Positions 53,242 through 63,001 of a DNA stretch of 64,000 nucleotides are shown piece by piece (positions within the stretch are counted from its first letter, which is position 1; each line of letters opens with the position of its first letter). Below the pieces are notes generated by a model. That model was not told the origin of the DNA, made no database searches, and was given only the letters and a program-made list of their open reading frames with translations. Source of the stretch: an uncultured Pirellula sp. (GTDB lineage Bacteria; Planctomycetota; Planctomycetia; Pirellulales; Pirellulaceae); assembly GCA_903858115.1 (NCBI GenBank), contig CAIOHR010000073.1, forward strand, positions 1 to 64,000, written 5' to 3'. The position numbers were made by a program, and so were the translations under genes.

Positions 53242-54069
53242 TTATACGGTTGAAGGAAGTGATATAGGGTTTGGTTGCGTTTGGACGGCCGATTGCCCTG
53301 TCGCTGTAAACTGGCAACACGCATGTCCATCCAAACGGCATTGAGATAGCTCCACTGGATGTCCGAGTGCGGCGCTCAACGCCTTTTGTTCTAATTCACA
53401 GACCGAACGATCCGAACGATCGTTCACCAAGTCTGGGTAAGGGCAGGCTTGAACCTCCAGAATAGGCAATGCTCCACTGCCGCAAACGCGTGACGGAACC
53501 TTGCGGTTATTCAACAGTCCAGCCAGGATACGCATGCGTTCCTCTAGTGGTGCATCTGGCAGCATGGTGCGAAACATCACCCCCATGCGGTCCGCCACTC
53601 GGTTAATCAATTGTGATTTCACCTCGGACGATTCGATGGACTGAATGACGCCCCACAAGGAAATGGCCAGCTCGCTGTACGTAACCCCCGCCTGCCGCCA
53701 CCCTTTGTCGGTAAGGAAATAGGTGAACGATGGACGGCCTCGGCCAACGCCCTGTTTGCGTCGCTCGATGTAACCCGAGTCCACAAGCCGGTCGATGCGT
53801 TGTCGAATTGCAGTCGCGGTGACTTCCAGCCGCTCCATCAAATCCTGGATGGAAAGACCTTCCTCGCGGCGCAACAGATCCAGAACCAGCTGGTCTACTG
53901 GCCGGATGGGTGTTTCGTCTTTTCGCACCGCTTGTTCCATTTCTACGATATCCGAGTCAACGATACCAATATCCTGCACGACTGCGTGCTTAGCTATCAT
54001 TCCAATTGCCTGGAGACGACTCGCCTCCAGCCCTCGCGGAAAGTGTATCGCTGAGGCTATTTTTGACAA
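53242..54069 (-). CDS. sufR: SufR-like Fe-S-responsive transcriptional regulator
   Basis: A 275-residue regulator: an N-terminal winged-helix DNA-binding domain (VDQLVLDLLRREEGLSIQDL, MERLEVTATAIRQRIDRLVD and YIERRKQGVGRGRPSF) is followed by a C-terminal region with cysteines in SRVCGSGALPILEVQACPYP, RSVCELEQK and LSQCRLDGHACCQF, the arrangement of SufR, whose 4Fe-4S cluster senses Fe-S status. SufR usually represses the suf operon. The start is uncertain: ATG 54069 is used here, with ATG 53943 an alternative that would start just before the helix-turn-helix. Confidence 0.9.
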   Translation of the reverse strand: MSKIASAIHFPRGLEASRLQAIGMIAKHAVVQDIGIVDSDIVEMEQAVRKDETPIRPVDQLVLDLLRREEGLSIQDLMERLEVTATAIRQRIDRLVDSGYIERRKQGVGRGRPSFTYFLTDKGWRQAGVTYSELAISLWGVIQSIESSEVKSQLINRVADRMGVMFRTMLPDAPLEERMRILAGLLNNRKVPSRVCGSGALPILEVQACPYPDLVNDRSDRSVCELEQKALSAALGHPVELSQCRLDGHACCQFTATGQSAVQTQPNPISLPSTV

Positions 54070-54225
54070 GCTGCCATGTCTAAATTGGTGCCGAAATATC
54101 CGTAAAGGCTTAGAAATACACCTTCAATTGTGCATCAGAAGGTCTAAAGGGCACTCGCACCGATCAAACACCACCCAAGCAAAAGCCTATAGCTCTTGCT
54201 TTACTTGGATAAAGAGTCACCGACT

Positions 54226-57200
54226 CTATCGAAATCTTCTCTGCCTTCTTGAAGCCTCTTTTAAATCATAGTCACGAAAGAAATCGTCTATCGCGACTAC
54301 ATCGACCGCCAAAGCAGATCCCAATTCGAATGGGCCGACCGGCAAAATCTCTTGCCAAACCACTTCACCTTCGGGTTCAGGGAGTGAGGAGTCTGAGTTC
54401 AAGAAATTGACAACGAGGAGCACATCGAGCGAGCTCAATGCTCCATCGTTGTTCGGATCTAGATACGGAGCCGTATAAGGCAATTCTGATGGAAGATCCC
54501 GTTGACCTCCTGTGTTAATATCGTTCACTAAAACGAGAACATCGAGGGGGTCGATTCTTCCGTCGGCATTCACATCCAGCGGCCTTTGATTGTTATGGAA
54601 CGCTGACTCGACAGATACGGTAACGTTAGCAACATTGCTCCACTCCCCATCGTTGTCCTTCACTCGATATGCGAAGGATTCCGAGTATATCTTCTTAGGC
54701 AATGGTGCGTACTCCATAGTGCCGTCAGGCCGAACGTTTACCTGTCCCTGCGTAGGCGGAGTTACAATCGCTACAGTGGTAGCGTCCACAAAACCATCTG
54801 GATCCACATCGTTCGCCAGAACCGAAATGACCACGCGCAAATCTTTGGGAGTATTGGCGAAGTCCGCACCAGCGATAATAGACTTTTCGGGCAGATCGGT
54901 AACATCGATCCTAAAGACCGATTCCAAACTCAATCCCGTCGAATCAGTCGTCCTTACTCGAATGGAGTAACTGTTCTCCAACTCAAAGTTGAACTTTGCC
55001 GTTGTGCGTAGTTCATTCCCTGCAATGGAAAAAAACGAGTTGTTTTGACTGCCTGCCCCAGGTGTTAATGTGTAAGTAAAAGCACTACCGACATCCGGAT
55101 CGGACGTGCTAAAGACTCCGACAATTGCCCCGGATGCCTGGTTCTCCGCGACAGTTCGATTGCTCAATGTCAAAGAAGTAGGTGCTTCGGCAACATCGTT
55201 GATCGATATCGTAAAGCCTGTGTCGACAGAAAGTCCAGCGGGGTCCGTTGCACGCAGTACCGGGAAGTACTGAGGTCTAGTCTCAAAGTCCGATGATGGA
55301 CTCAGGAACAGACTACTTCCCGAAATGAAGAAGTTGGAGTTCTCAGCGATTCCAGGGGCAAGCGAGTAGACGAGTGGATCTTCATCAGGATCCAATGCCG
55401 AGATCGTTCCCACGAATCGGTTGGTTAGCGTACTCTCGTCCATCCGTAGATTCGAGAGAGACAATCCAAAAGGAGCTTCATTCAAGTCCGAAACATCGAT
55501 CGAAAATCCGGTATCTACGAATAGCCCAGCGAAATCCTGGGCTCGAACTCGGATCTCATACCGACTCTTTCCTTCGAAGTTGGGTGATTCAAGCAATCGA
55601 AGTGTGTTATCCGAAATGACAAATTTAGAATTATCTGCATCCCCCGGTCCAGCCACAAGCGAGAACGACACGGAATCGAGAGCATCAGGATCGTTATGGG
55701 ATAGTGTTCCAATCAGAACGGGTGCGACGGCGTTTTCCACAACCTCGAAATTAGATAGCGAAACGAGAGTGGGGCTTTCGTTTACGTTGATAACCAGCAA
55801 TGAAAATGCTTTTTCGAAGAACAAACCGGTGGAATCGGTTGTTCGAACGCGTACTTGAAGCGTTTGTTGGGTTTCAAAATCCAAGGAACGACTGGTTCGG
55901 AGTTCGTCCCCAACAATGATGAACGAACTATTGCTCCCTGCGCCACTACCCTCCACCAACGAATAGTCGAACGACTCGCTTCTATCGGAGTCCACGCTAC
56001 TCAAACGACCAACCAAAGTTCCTGAAGATTGATTCTCCAAAACGGAACTCGAGGTCAGGTTCACGTCTACGGGTGATTCTTCCACGTCCGTGATGAAGAT
56101 TATCAGCGATCGCTCCACAAAATTGCCAGACGGGTCACTCGCTCTGGCTACTAATTCATATTGTTCTGTTGTTTCGAAATCAGTCGCTGGCAAAAGAACA
56201 ACGCTAGAACCCATCAACGCAAACTGACTATTGTTTCCTGCACCGACGACCAAGGAATAGACAATCGGTTGTCCGTCTGGCTCAGTCGCACTCAACGTCC
56301 CTACCAAACGTCCTGTTGATGGACTTTCGCTGATACTATTGTTGGAAATCGATAGACCAAAGGGGGATTCATCTTGATTGGTTACCTCGATCAAGAAGGG
56401 AAACTCAATGAAAAGTCCAGCAGCATCTGTCGCTTTGACTCGAATACTGTACGACGGTTTCGCCTCGAAGTCAGCAACTGCGATAAGGTAGAGGCTCCCG
56501 CCAACCAATGCGAAACTTCCATTATCCTCACTACCCAAACCAGAACTAAAGCTGAACTGAGCGGTATCAGCCGCATCAGCATCCACCGCTGATAATTCTC
56601 CAATCAAGGTCGGAGTGATGTTGTTCTCCGCAGCGGTCGCATTGGAAAGAATGATGTCAGACGGGGCTTCGTTCAGATCTACAATATTGATAGTAAAGCT
56701 AGAAATCGGTCCGGTGCCTGACTTATCGATGGCCTGTAGCTCGATAGAGTAGGTGCTCTTTCGTTCAAAATCGAAAATCGAATTGCCGAGTAAACGATTG
56801 CCACTAATCGTGAACAGGGCGTTATCATTTCCAGATCGCACAAATTGGAAAACAGTTGCATCATTAGAATCCTCATCGAAAGAACTCAATAGGCCGACGA
56901 CTGTTCCAACCGACTGATTCTCGGCGATTGAACGATTGCTCAAGCTAGGTGGCGTCGGAAGATCGTTCGTATCGAGCACCGTGATGTTTATGGTTTTTTC
57001 TAACGTATTGCCGCCCGAATCCGTGCTTCGCACTCGAATACTTGGGGATGCACTCTGTTCGAAGTTCAGTATTTGCGACGTGACCAACTCAGTTCCCGTT
57101 ATTCGGAACAAACCATTACCATCACTTCCTGTTCCGCTGACCAATTGGTAGGTAAATGATTCGCTCGCATCTTGATCTAGCGACGCAAGTGTTCCGACCA

Positions 57201-60200
57201 CTGTACTGGCTGGCAGGTTCTCGGCGATGCTTGACGGCGAAAGTCGGATATCGGTGGGTGGCTCGTTCGCGTTGATAATGCTAATCGTTAGGGGGACTTC
57301 AACCGAAGCCCCGCCCGCATCCGTCGTCCTAATGCGAACGTTATAAGAGGATTTCGTTTCGAAATCGGGTACGATAGATGCTCGAAGGGTATTCGATACG
57401 ATGACAAAACTAGTATTGTCATTGCTGCCTGAACCATTCACGAGCGAGTAGGTAAACGAATCTCCTGAATCTTCATCTATCGTATTGAACGTACCCACTG
57501 TCGTTCCAAATGGAGCATTCTCCAATATCGTCTGGGGAGTCAGTGTGATGTTCGTGGGTATGTCGTTTCCGTTTACCACACTGAGCAATACGTCTCGCTC
57601 CACAGTTAACCCACCCTTGTCCACGGCTCGAACTCGAATCGAATAAGAATTCCTGACTTCGAAATTTGCGGTCGAGTTGATTCGTAATTGCCCATTGGTC
57701 CCCAAAGAAAAAGACCCGTTATCGGTATCACCAGTACCGGAAACCAACTGATAATTCGTGGTTTCCGCGAGATCAGGATCGTTCGTGCTAAAGGTTGCAA
57801 TGACTGTAGAGGACGGCAAATTCTCGCGTAAGTCGGCGTTGACATTCAATTGCGTAGGGGCTTCGTTGACATCCATCACGCTGATGGTGAATGTTCTTTC
57901 CAAAGCAAGTGAGCCGGAGTCGGTTGTTCGAATCCGAATCGCATAGGACGACTTTGATTCAAAGTCGAGCGAAGATTTAGCCTGTAGAACATTTCCAACA
58001 ATCGCAAACGATGCGTTGTCGCTGTCGCCTGCACCCGTACCAAAGCTATAGATAAAGGTATCGCCATTATCCGGATCCGAGGTAGCAAGCGTACCGACAA
58101 CAGCGTTAGCCGGCATATTCTCAAGCAGCGTTGCCGAACTCAGCGCCAACGCCGTGGGTGCCTCGTTTATATTCGAAACCGCGATTGTGAACTGTTTTTG
58201 GATTACGATGCCAGTCGAATCTCGACTCGAAATCCGAACGGAATAGGAAGTCTTGGACTCAAAGTCGAACGACTGCGCTGTTCTTAACTCGTCACCTACG
58301 ATCGCGAAGCTAGAATTGTCCGTACTGCCAGTTCCAGACACCAACGCATAGGTAAACGTGTCCCCAATATCAGGGTCGACAGTACTCAGCTTGCCAATTG
58401 TAGTGCCCGATGCTGCGTTCTCCGGTACTATGTTTGCCGAGAGTCCGATGTCGCTAGGCGGATCATTCACATCGCTAACCCGAATAGTAAAGGTTTGGTT
58501 TCTGGAAAGGCCCCCCAGATCACTTGTCCTTACTTGAACCACATACTGCGACTTGACTTCAAAATCGAAGACGCGTGCATTTCGAATTTCATTACCAACA
58601 ACAAGAAACGAAGAATTGTCTGGATAGGCATCATTACCCACCAGGGCGTAAGTGAAACGATCCCCAACGTCTGGGTCGATGGTCGCAAAGGAACCGATGG
58701 AAGTCCCTATCGGTCGGAACTCTTCAATCGAATTCCCTGACAAGCTGAGAGATGTTGGCGGTTCGTTCAGATTGATTGTGGATGTAAAGAATGGTTGCTC
58801 GAAAAACAATCCATTTGCATCCGTGGTTCTGACTCGAATGGAAAGTAGTTTTGTAGTCTCAAAATCTAATGGGCTCGCAGTTCGTAACTCGTTTCCAAAT
58901 ATAGTAAACAAACTATTTTCCGTGGAACCATTACCTGGAACCAACGTGTAGACGAATGTCTCTCCCAAGTCTTGATCGACCGAATTCAACAGCCCAACGC
59001 GCGTTCCTGCGGGTTGATTCTCCAGGATTGTGTTCGCAGAAAGGGTAATGGCCGTCGGTGGTTCGTTCACGTTGGTTACCGAGATAACAAACGATGCTTC
59101 AACGGTTAGTCCCTCTTGGTCCTTTGCTTGGACCCGAACGGAGTAACTATTTCTCGTCTCAAAGTTGAGAGAAACCGAACTCTCTAATCGATTGCCCGTG
59201 ATCCTAAACAAACTATTGTCGCCAGATCCAGCACCAGCGATGAAAGAGAATGATGCAGCATCGCCTGCGTCAGGGTCCGCGGTCGAGAGTAAGCCTACCA
59301 ATACAGGAGGAATGCCATTCTCAGCAATGGTTGTATTGCTAAGCAGAATCGAACCCGGAGCCTCGTTCTCATTGGTCACACTAATCACGAAGTTTCGTTC
59401 AATGAATAGGCCACCTAAATCGGTCGTTCGGATTCGCACGTTATAGGCACTCTTCGTTTCAAAGTCGAACGGAGCGGTTGAACGCAGAGTCGCTCCCAAC
59501 AGATTGAAACTGTCGTTGTCTAACGCACCAGGTACCAACTGATAGGTGAATGCATCGTTTCGATTGGGGTCGATTGTTGCCAACGTTCCAATCGTCGTAT
59601 TCGCGGGACGATTCTCCATGATGGAGCTTCCGGTCAAATTCAATGCTGTTGGAGCAAAGTTCCCGAACAATACTCCGAACTCCGTGCCGACCGACGGCGT
59701 CCCGGCTGAAGTAACTGTTCTAGTGCCATTGATAGGGTTGACGTAGTCGTACGCACCGAAGAGCTGTAGTTGCAAAGAAGAAGCTCCCGACGGGATATCC
59801 ACTCCGACAAATCCGTCGCCATTTGCTTGATCCGCCGATTCTAGCGGAGTGATCGTGAGAGTCCAGTTCTCGATCGTTCCGCTATCGCCCCCAACATCAT
59901 CTTCGACTTCCAGTCGCCAAACTCCACCGCTATTTTGACCATCGAACGCGGAAAGCGGAGTAATCGGCCGAAACGAACCCGCAAATGGAAAAGCGCCTGA
60001 GCCGATAGCCAATGCCGATTCATCATCAAAGGTCGTGCCCAAGAATCCATCTGCACTCCCTCCATTTCCCGCAGCCAGTGTCACTCGGGTGTTCGATGGA
60101 GAAATGAGTGTCACAGTCATATCACTCATCCAGGTATGCGGAATTCTGACAGTTACATTAACGTCTGCAATCGTGTTCGAGGCGTTTACGGTCAATGAGG

Positions 60201-62769
60201 ATGTGGAAACAGCCAAATCGGCGACGGTGGTTGGGGTGCTTTGCGTTGCCGTAAATGGTGTGGCACTGTCGCGCACTTGATTGGAGTTTAAATCGTTGAA
60301 TACTAACAGGTTCGCCACACCTGGTTCATTGGACTCTCGCGTGCCATTGATGTTCAAGTCATTGTATACGCGTGCGTAAGCGCGTGTGTTCTTCTGGAAT
60401 CCGAAGTCAAGCGTCTGGAAATTGCTGGTATCGTCCACGAGCGTAACCGTATGACCATTGCTTGCAGGGGTTCTGGCCGTCCAGCCCGCCAGACTGCTTC
60501 GAATCGTATGTGTGCCGTTCGGAAGCGACAGGAAGTAAAACCGACCGGCTGCATCAATCGTGGATTGTGGCTCACCAGCATTGAAGGATCCGTCCAAATT
60601 GGTATCCACATAGGCAAAGCCCGTTGCATCGACGGCAGTGTCATGGGGCCCTCGAACTCCGTCGTTGGCGAAATCCTCGTAAAAAGCTCCTGCAGCATCA
60701 GCAAGCGTGGCCGTACCGGCTAGATTCAGTACAAACGTCCCCTCATCGATATCGTTGGACTGGATCTGTGCAGCAGCATTGAATGTTCCCCCTTCAGTTG
60801 GTGCATAGCCAATCGTGATGTTTGTCATCTCACCGAGAGATAGCTGATTGTCCCCAAAAGTCGAAACTATCGTGAATGGAGCCGGAACCACCAAACCACT
60901 CAGGTTTAAGTTTCGTGTCCCTTGATTTCGAATCCGGAATGTTCGTTCCGCCGTTTGCCCTACAATCAAGGCACCGAAGTTGATGTTGCTCCCGGAGCTA
61001 AATTCTGTGGTGGCATTTACGACGGATATCTCAGCTTTGTCGATTCCCGCAACGGCCGTTGCAGCATTGATCCTGCCGTATCCAAACTCGTTGTTGATAC
61101 CTGTAACGAGGTCATACACTACGCCACCCGCCAGATCAGCTGTCGTTCGAAAATAGCTCTTCAACTGAATCGGCGATAACGGAACATTGAGATTTGCCGC
61201 TTGGGCAAGTGTCAACGCTGCAATCCCGGATGCGAGCGGTGAAGCAGAAGAGGTTCCCCCGAATCCCGTTCCTCCAGAGAACTGGATCGTCAACGTTCCT
61301 GTATAGTCGGAATTAGCTGCGTAACCATTATTGGTTCCCGTTCGATCCGTCGTCACGATTGCCTGATAGGTGTTGTTGCGCCAGTCGTCGCTCGGTGCCA
61401 CAATGTCGAGCCCTACACCGTACTGACTGTAGTCCGATCGTTGACCTCGATTGTTGGTGGATCCGACCGAGATGAGTCCGGGGATTGAGAGGGTTAAACT
61501 GGCGGGGTAACTGAGTGAGCCAACGCCGCCGTTCCCGGCTGAAAAGAAATACGTCGCGCCTAAACCACCTCGACCGTTCGTTATGCCCCAATTAATCGCA
61601 TCGCTAATCAAATTGCTAGGCGCGCCACCGCCCCACGAATTGTTCACAATATCTCCATAGCGACCACCATAGCGTAGAGCATTCCCAATTCCAGCCACGC
61701 TGGCCACTCCATTTCCATCAAACATTCGAATACTGATGGCTCGAGATTTGTACGCAGCACCCGCTACACCAAGTCCATTGTCACCACGGGCCGTCGCCAC
61801 GCCCGCGACAGCCGTACCATGCGAGTCCGTACCGAATCCAGTGCCGGTCGGTTGCGCTTGGTTCGTGTTGGTGACGAAATTCCATCCGAATACGTCGTCG
61901 ATCAATCCATTGGCGTCGTTGTCCACGCCATCGCCTGCGATCTCGCCAGGATTCGTCCATGCATTGATGTCTGGATGTGAGGCCTGAACTCCATCGTCAA
62001 TCACGGCCACTACGATGTTGGAGGAACCACCTGGGTTCATATCCCAAGCTTCGAATAAATCGGAATCGGCGTCGATCAACCCACCCCCTTGACCTGAGTT
62101 GTTCAAGTGCCATTGAGAAGCGATGAGCGGATCATTCGGCTGATAGAATTTTTGCCAGTTTTGATAGAAATTTGGCTCAACCCACTCCAGTCTCGGGTCA
62201 GCCAGCAGACGATTCGCTTCCTGTAGCGTTTGCAATCCAACGCTGTTTCCAACCTTTAGAACAAACTGGTTGTCCACTCCGAACATGCTCGAGTATGAAA
62301 CGAATTGTGGTCGATCCGCAAGTACTTGTTGAATCGTGACATTGGGCTTAAGCGATACGATCACTTCGTCAAGAAGCACCATCTCCGTATTGGTTTTATC
62401 CGCTATCAATACCGGTGTAGTATACGATACGCTTTCGAGAGCCTTAATCTGCGAAAGAATGCTAGCATCTATGATGCTAGACGATTCATAAACCTGAACA
62501 CCAGGCGTTACCCCGCGCGAATATAGAAGTGCATTGTTGAGCAGACTTGCTACCGATTCATTTTTGAAGCCAACTGCGACTTTCGTCGGATGCACTCGCA
62601 ATTGAATGAAATCTTGACCCGCCATATAAAAGATCGGGCTGTCTTCACCTTCCGCCTGAATCGTCGAACTAGAATTCCACGGAAGATCCGCAGCCAACAA
62701 TTGACGAAGCTCCAGTCTTTCTATCATCGGGCTTAGACGTGCGGATTTTCTATTGCGATATCTAGTCAT
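54226..62769 (-). CDS. Giant exported subtilase with 16 cadherin-like repeats and dockerin
   Basis: A 2847-residue protein. The N-terminus (IERLELRQLLAAD) matches the LEPR-xLL signal of planctomycete surface proteins. Residues about 245-575 are an S8 subtilase with the triad Asp258 (AVIDDGV), His317 (DSHGTAVAG) and Ser507 (GTSSASPLASG). A beta-rich region and a SdrD-B-like stretch follow, then a P-domain (VTVRIPHTWMSDMTVTLISP, GGVWRLEVEDDVGG). Then come 16 cadherin-like repeats of about 98 residues (pattern NEAP..LS....EN....VG.LS..DPD), a final Ig/VCBS-like domain and a dockerin (VNADGRIDPLDVLVLVNDIN, DPNNDGALSSLDVLLVVNFL). It is probably secreted or surface-attached, with repeats binding calcium. 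The catalytic residues are present. Confidence 0.93.
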   Translation of the reverse strand: MTRYRNRKSARLSPMIERLELRQLLAADLPWNSSSTIQAEGEDSPIFYMAGQDFIQLRVHPTKVAVGFKNESVASLLNNALLYSRGVTPGVQVYESSSIIDASILSQIKALESVSYTTPVLIADKTNTEMVLLDEVIVSLKPNVTIQQVLADRPQFVSYSSMFGVDNQFVLKVGNSVGLQTLQEANRLLADPRLEWVEPNFYQNWQKFYQPNDPLIASQWHLNNSGQGGGLIDADSDLFEAWDMNPGGSSNIVVAVIDDGVQASHPDINAWTNPGEIAGDGVDNDANGLIDDVFGWNFVTNTNQAQPTGTGFGTDSHGTAVAGVATARGDNGLGVAGAAYKSRAISIRMFDGNGVASVAGIGNALRYGGRYGDIVNNSWGGGAPSNLISDAINWGITNGRGGLGATYFFSAGNGGVGSLSYPASLTLSIPGLISVGSTNNRGQRSDYSQYGVGLDIVAPSDDWRNNTYQAIVTTDRTGTNNGYAANSDYTGTLTIQFSGGTGFGGTSSASPLASGIAALTLAQAANLNVPLSPIQLKSYFRTTADLAGGVVYDLVTGINNEFGYGRINAATAVAGIDKAEISVVNATTEFSSGSNINFGALIVGQTAERTFRIRNQGTRNLNLSGLVVPAPFTIVSTFGDNQLSLGEMTNITIGYAPTEGGTFNAAAQIQSNDIDEGTFVLNLAGTATLADAAGAFYEDFANDGVRGPHDTAVDATGFAYVDTNLDGSFNAGEPQSTIDAAGRFYFLSLPNGTHTIRSSLAGWTARTPASNGHTVTLVDDTSNFQTLDFGFQKNTRAYARVYNDLNINGTRESNEPGVANLLVFNDLNSNQVRDSATPFTATQSTPTTVADLAVSTSSLTVNASNTIADVNVTVRIPHTWMSDMTVTLISPSNTRVTLAAGNGGSADGFLGTTFDDESALAIGSGAFPFAGSFRPITPLSAFDGQNSGGVWRLEVEDDVGGDSGTIENWTLTITPLESADQANGDGFVGVDIPSGASSLQLQLFGAYDYVNPINGTRTVTSAGTPSVGTEFGVLFGNFAPTALNLTGSSIMENRPANTTIGTLATIDPNRNDAFTYQLVPGALDNDSFNLLGATLRSTAPFDFETKSAYNVRIRTTDLGGLFIERNFVISVTNENEAPGSILLSNTTIAENGIPPVLVGLLSTADPDAGDAASFSFIAGAGSGDNSLFRITGNRLESSVSLNFETRNSYSVRVQAKDQEGLTVEASFVISVTNVNEPPTAITLSANTILENQPAGTRVGLLNSVDQDLGETFVYTLVPGNGSTENSLFTIFGNELRTASPLDFETTKLLSIRVRTTDANGLFFEQPFFTSTINLNEPPTSLSLSGNSIEEFRPIGTSIGSFATIDPDVGDRFTYALVGNDAYPDNSSFLVVGNEIRNARVFDFEVKSQYVVQVRTSDLGGLSRNQTFTIRVSDVNDPPSDIGLSANIVPENAASGTTIGKLSTVDPDIGDTFTYALVSGTGSTDNSSFAIVGDELRTAQSFDFESKTSYSVRISSRDSTGIVIQKQFTIAVSNINEAPTALALSSATLLENMPANAVVGTLATSDPDNGDTFIYSFGTGAGDSDNASFAIVGNVLQAKSSLDFESKSSYAIRIRTTDSGSLALERTFTISVMDVNEAPTQLNVNADLRENLPSSTVIATFSTNDPDLAETTNYQLVSGTGDTDNGSFSLGTNGQLRINSTANFEVRNSYSIRVRAVDKGGLTVERDVLLSVVNGNDIPTNITLTPQTILENAPFGTTVGTFNTIDEDSGDSFTYSLVNGSGSNDNTSFVIVSNTLRASIVPDFETKSSYNVRIRTTDAGGASVEVPLTISIINANEPPTDIRLSPSSIAENLPASTVVGTLASLDQDASESFTYQLVSGTGSDGNGLFRITGTELVTSQILNFEQSASPSIRVRSTDSGGNTLEKTINITVLDTNDLPTPPSLSNRSIAENQSVGTVVGLLSSFDEDSNDATVFQFVRSGNDNALFTISGNRLLGNSIFDFERKSTYSIELQAIDKSGTGPISSFTINIVDLNEAPSDIILSNATAAENNITPTLIGELSAVDADAADTAQFSFSSGLGSEDNGSFALVGGSLYLIAVADFEAKPSYSIRVKATDAAGLFIEFPFLIEVTNQDESPFGLSISNNSISESPSTGRLVGTLSATEPDGQPIVYSLVVGAGNNSQFALMGSSVVLLPATDFETTEQYELVARASDPSGNFVERSLIIFITDVEESPVDVNLTSSSVLENQSSGTLVGRLSSVDSDRSESFDYSLVEGSGAGSNSSFIIVGDELRTSRSLDFETQQTLQVRVRTTDSTGLFFEKAFSLLVINVNESPTLVSLSNFEVVENAVAPVLIGTLSHNDPDALDSVSFSLVAGPGDADNSKFVISDNTLRLLESPNFEGKSRYEIRVRAQDFAGLFVDTGFSIDVSDLNEAPFGLSLSNLRMDESTLTNRFVGTISALDPDEDPLVYSLAPGIAENSNFFISGSSLFLSPSSDFETRPQYFPVLRATDPAGLSVDTGFTISINDVAEAPTSLTLSNRTVAENQASGAIVGVFSTSDPDVGSAFTYTLTPGAGSQNNSFFSIAGNELRTTAKFNFELENSYSIRVRTTDSTGLSLESVFRIDVTDLPEKSIIAGADFANTPKDLRVVISVLANDVDPDGFVDATTVAIVTPPTQGQVNVRPDGTMEYAPLPKKIYSESFAYRVKDNDGEWSNVANVTVSVESAFHNNQRPLDVNADGRIDPLDVLVLVNDINTGGQRDLPSELPYTAPYLDPNNDGALSSLDVLLVVNFLNSDSSLPEPEGEVVWQEILPVGPFELGSALAVDVVAIDDFFRDYDLKEASRRQRRFR
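54905..59660 (-). repeat. Array of 16 cadherin-like repeats (coding)
   Basis: The part of the giant gene between the P-domain and the Ig-like domain consists of 16 tandem units of about 295 bases. Each unit encodes the opening [ST]xxxLSxxxxxEN, a DPD or DxD motif, an FxI/V stretch, a DFE motif in the middle, YxVRVRTxD and the closing V[ST][DN]xNExP. Units differ from each other at many positions, so they are not recent duplications. Confidence 0.85.
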
Positions 62770-63001
62770 CAGTCAATTACCTCAGCGCGGATGTGTAGTG
62801 TGTTGGACGAAGCTCACGACCGATCAAGACGATTGTGCCAATCCTGACGGTTACAAGCCCCTCCCATATTAAGAAACGGAGAAGTCTGCGTCCCGTGATT
62901 TTGAGGAAAATAGTAACTTTTCTCAGGGGAAATCGTTCAGTCGGCAAATGCTAAATCATGAGGTGTCGCGCGAACCGAAAGAAATCTCAGCGTTCCAGGG
63001 A

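Noticed and set aside
54213..54227. Hairpin AGAGTC-ACC-GACTCT at the end of the giant gene
   Set aside because: Six pairs only and no T-run beyond three, and it overlaps the stop codon; too weak for a terminator call.
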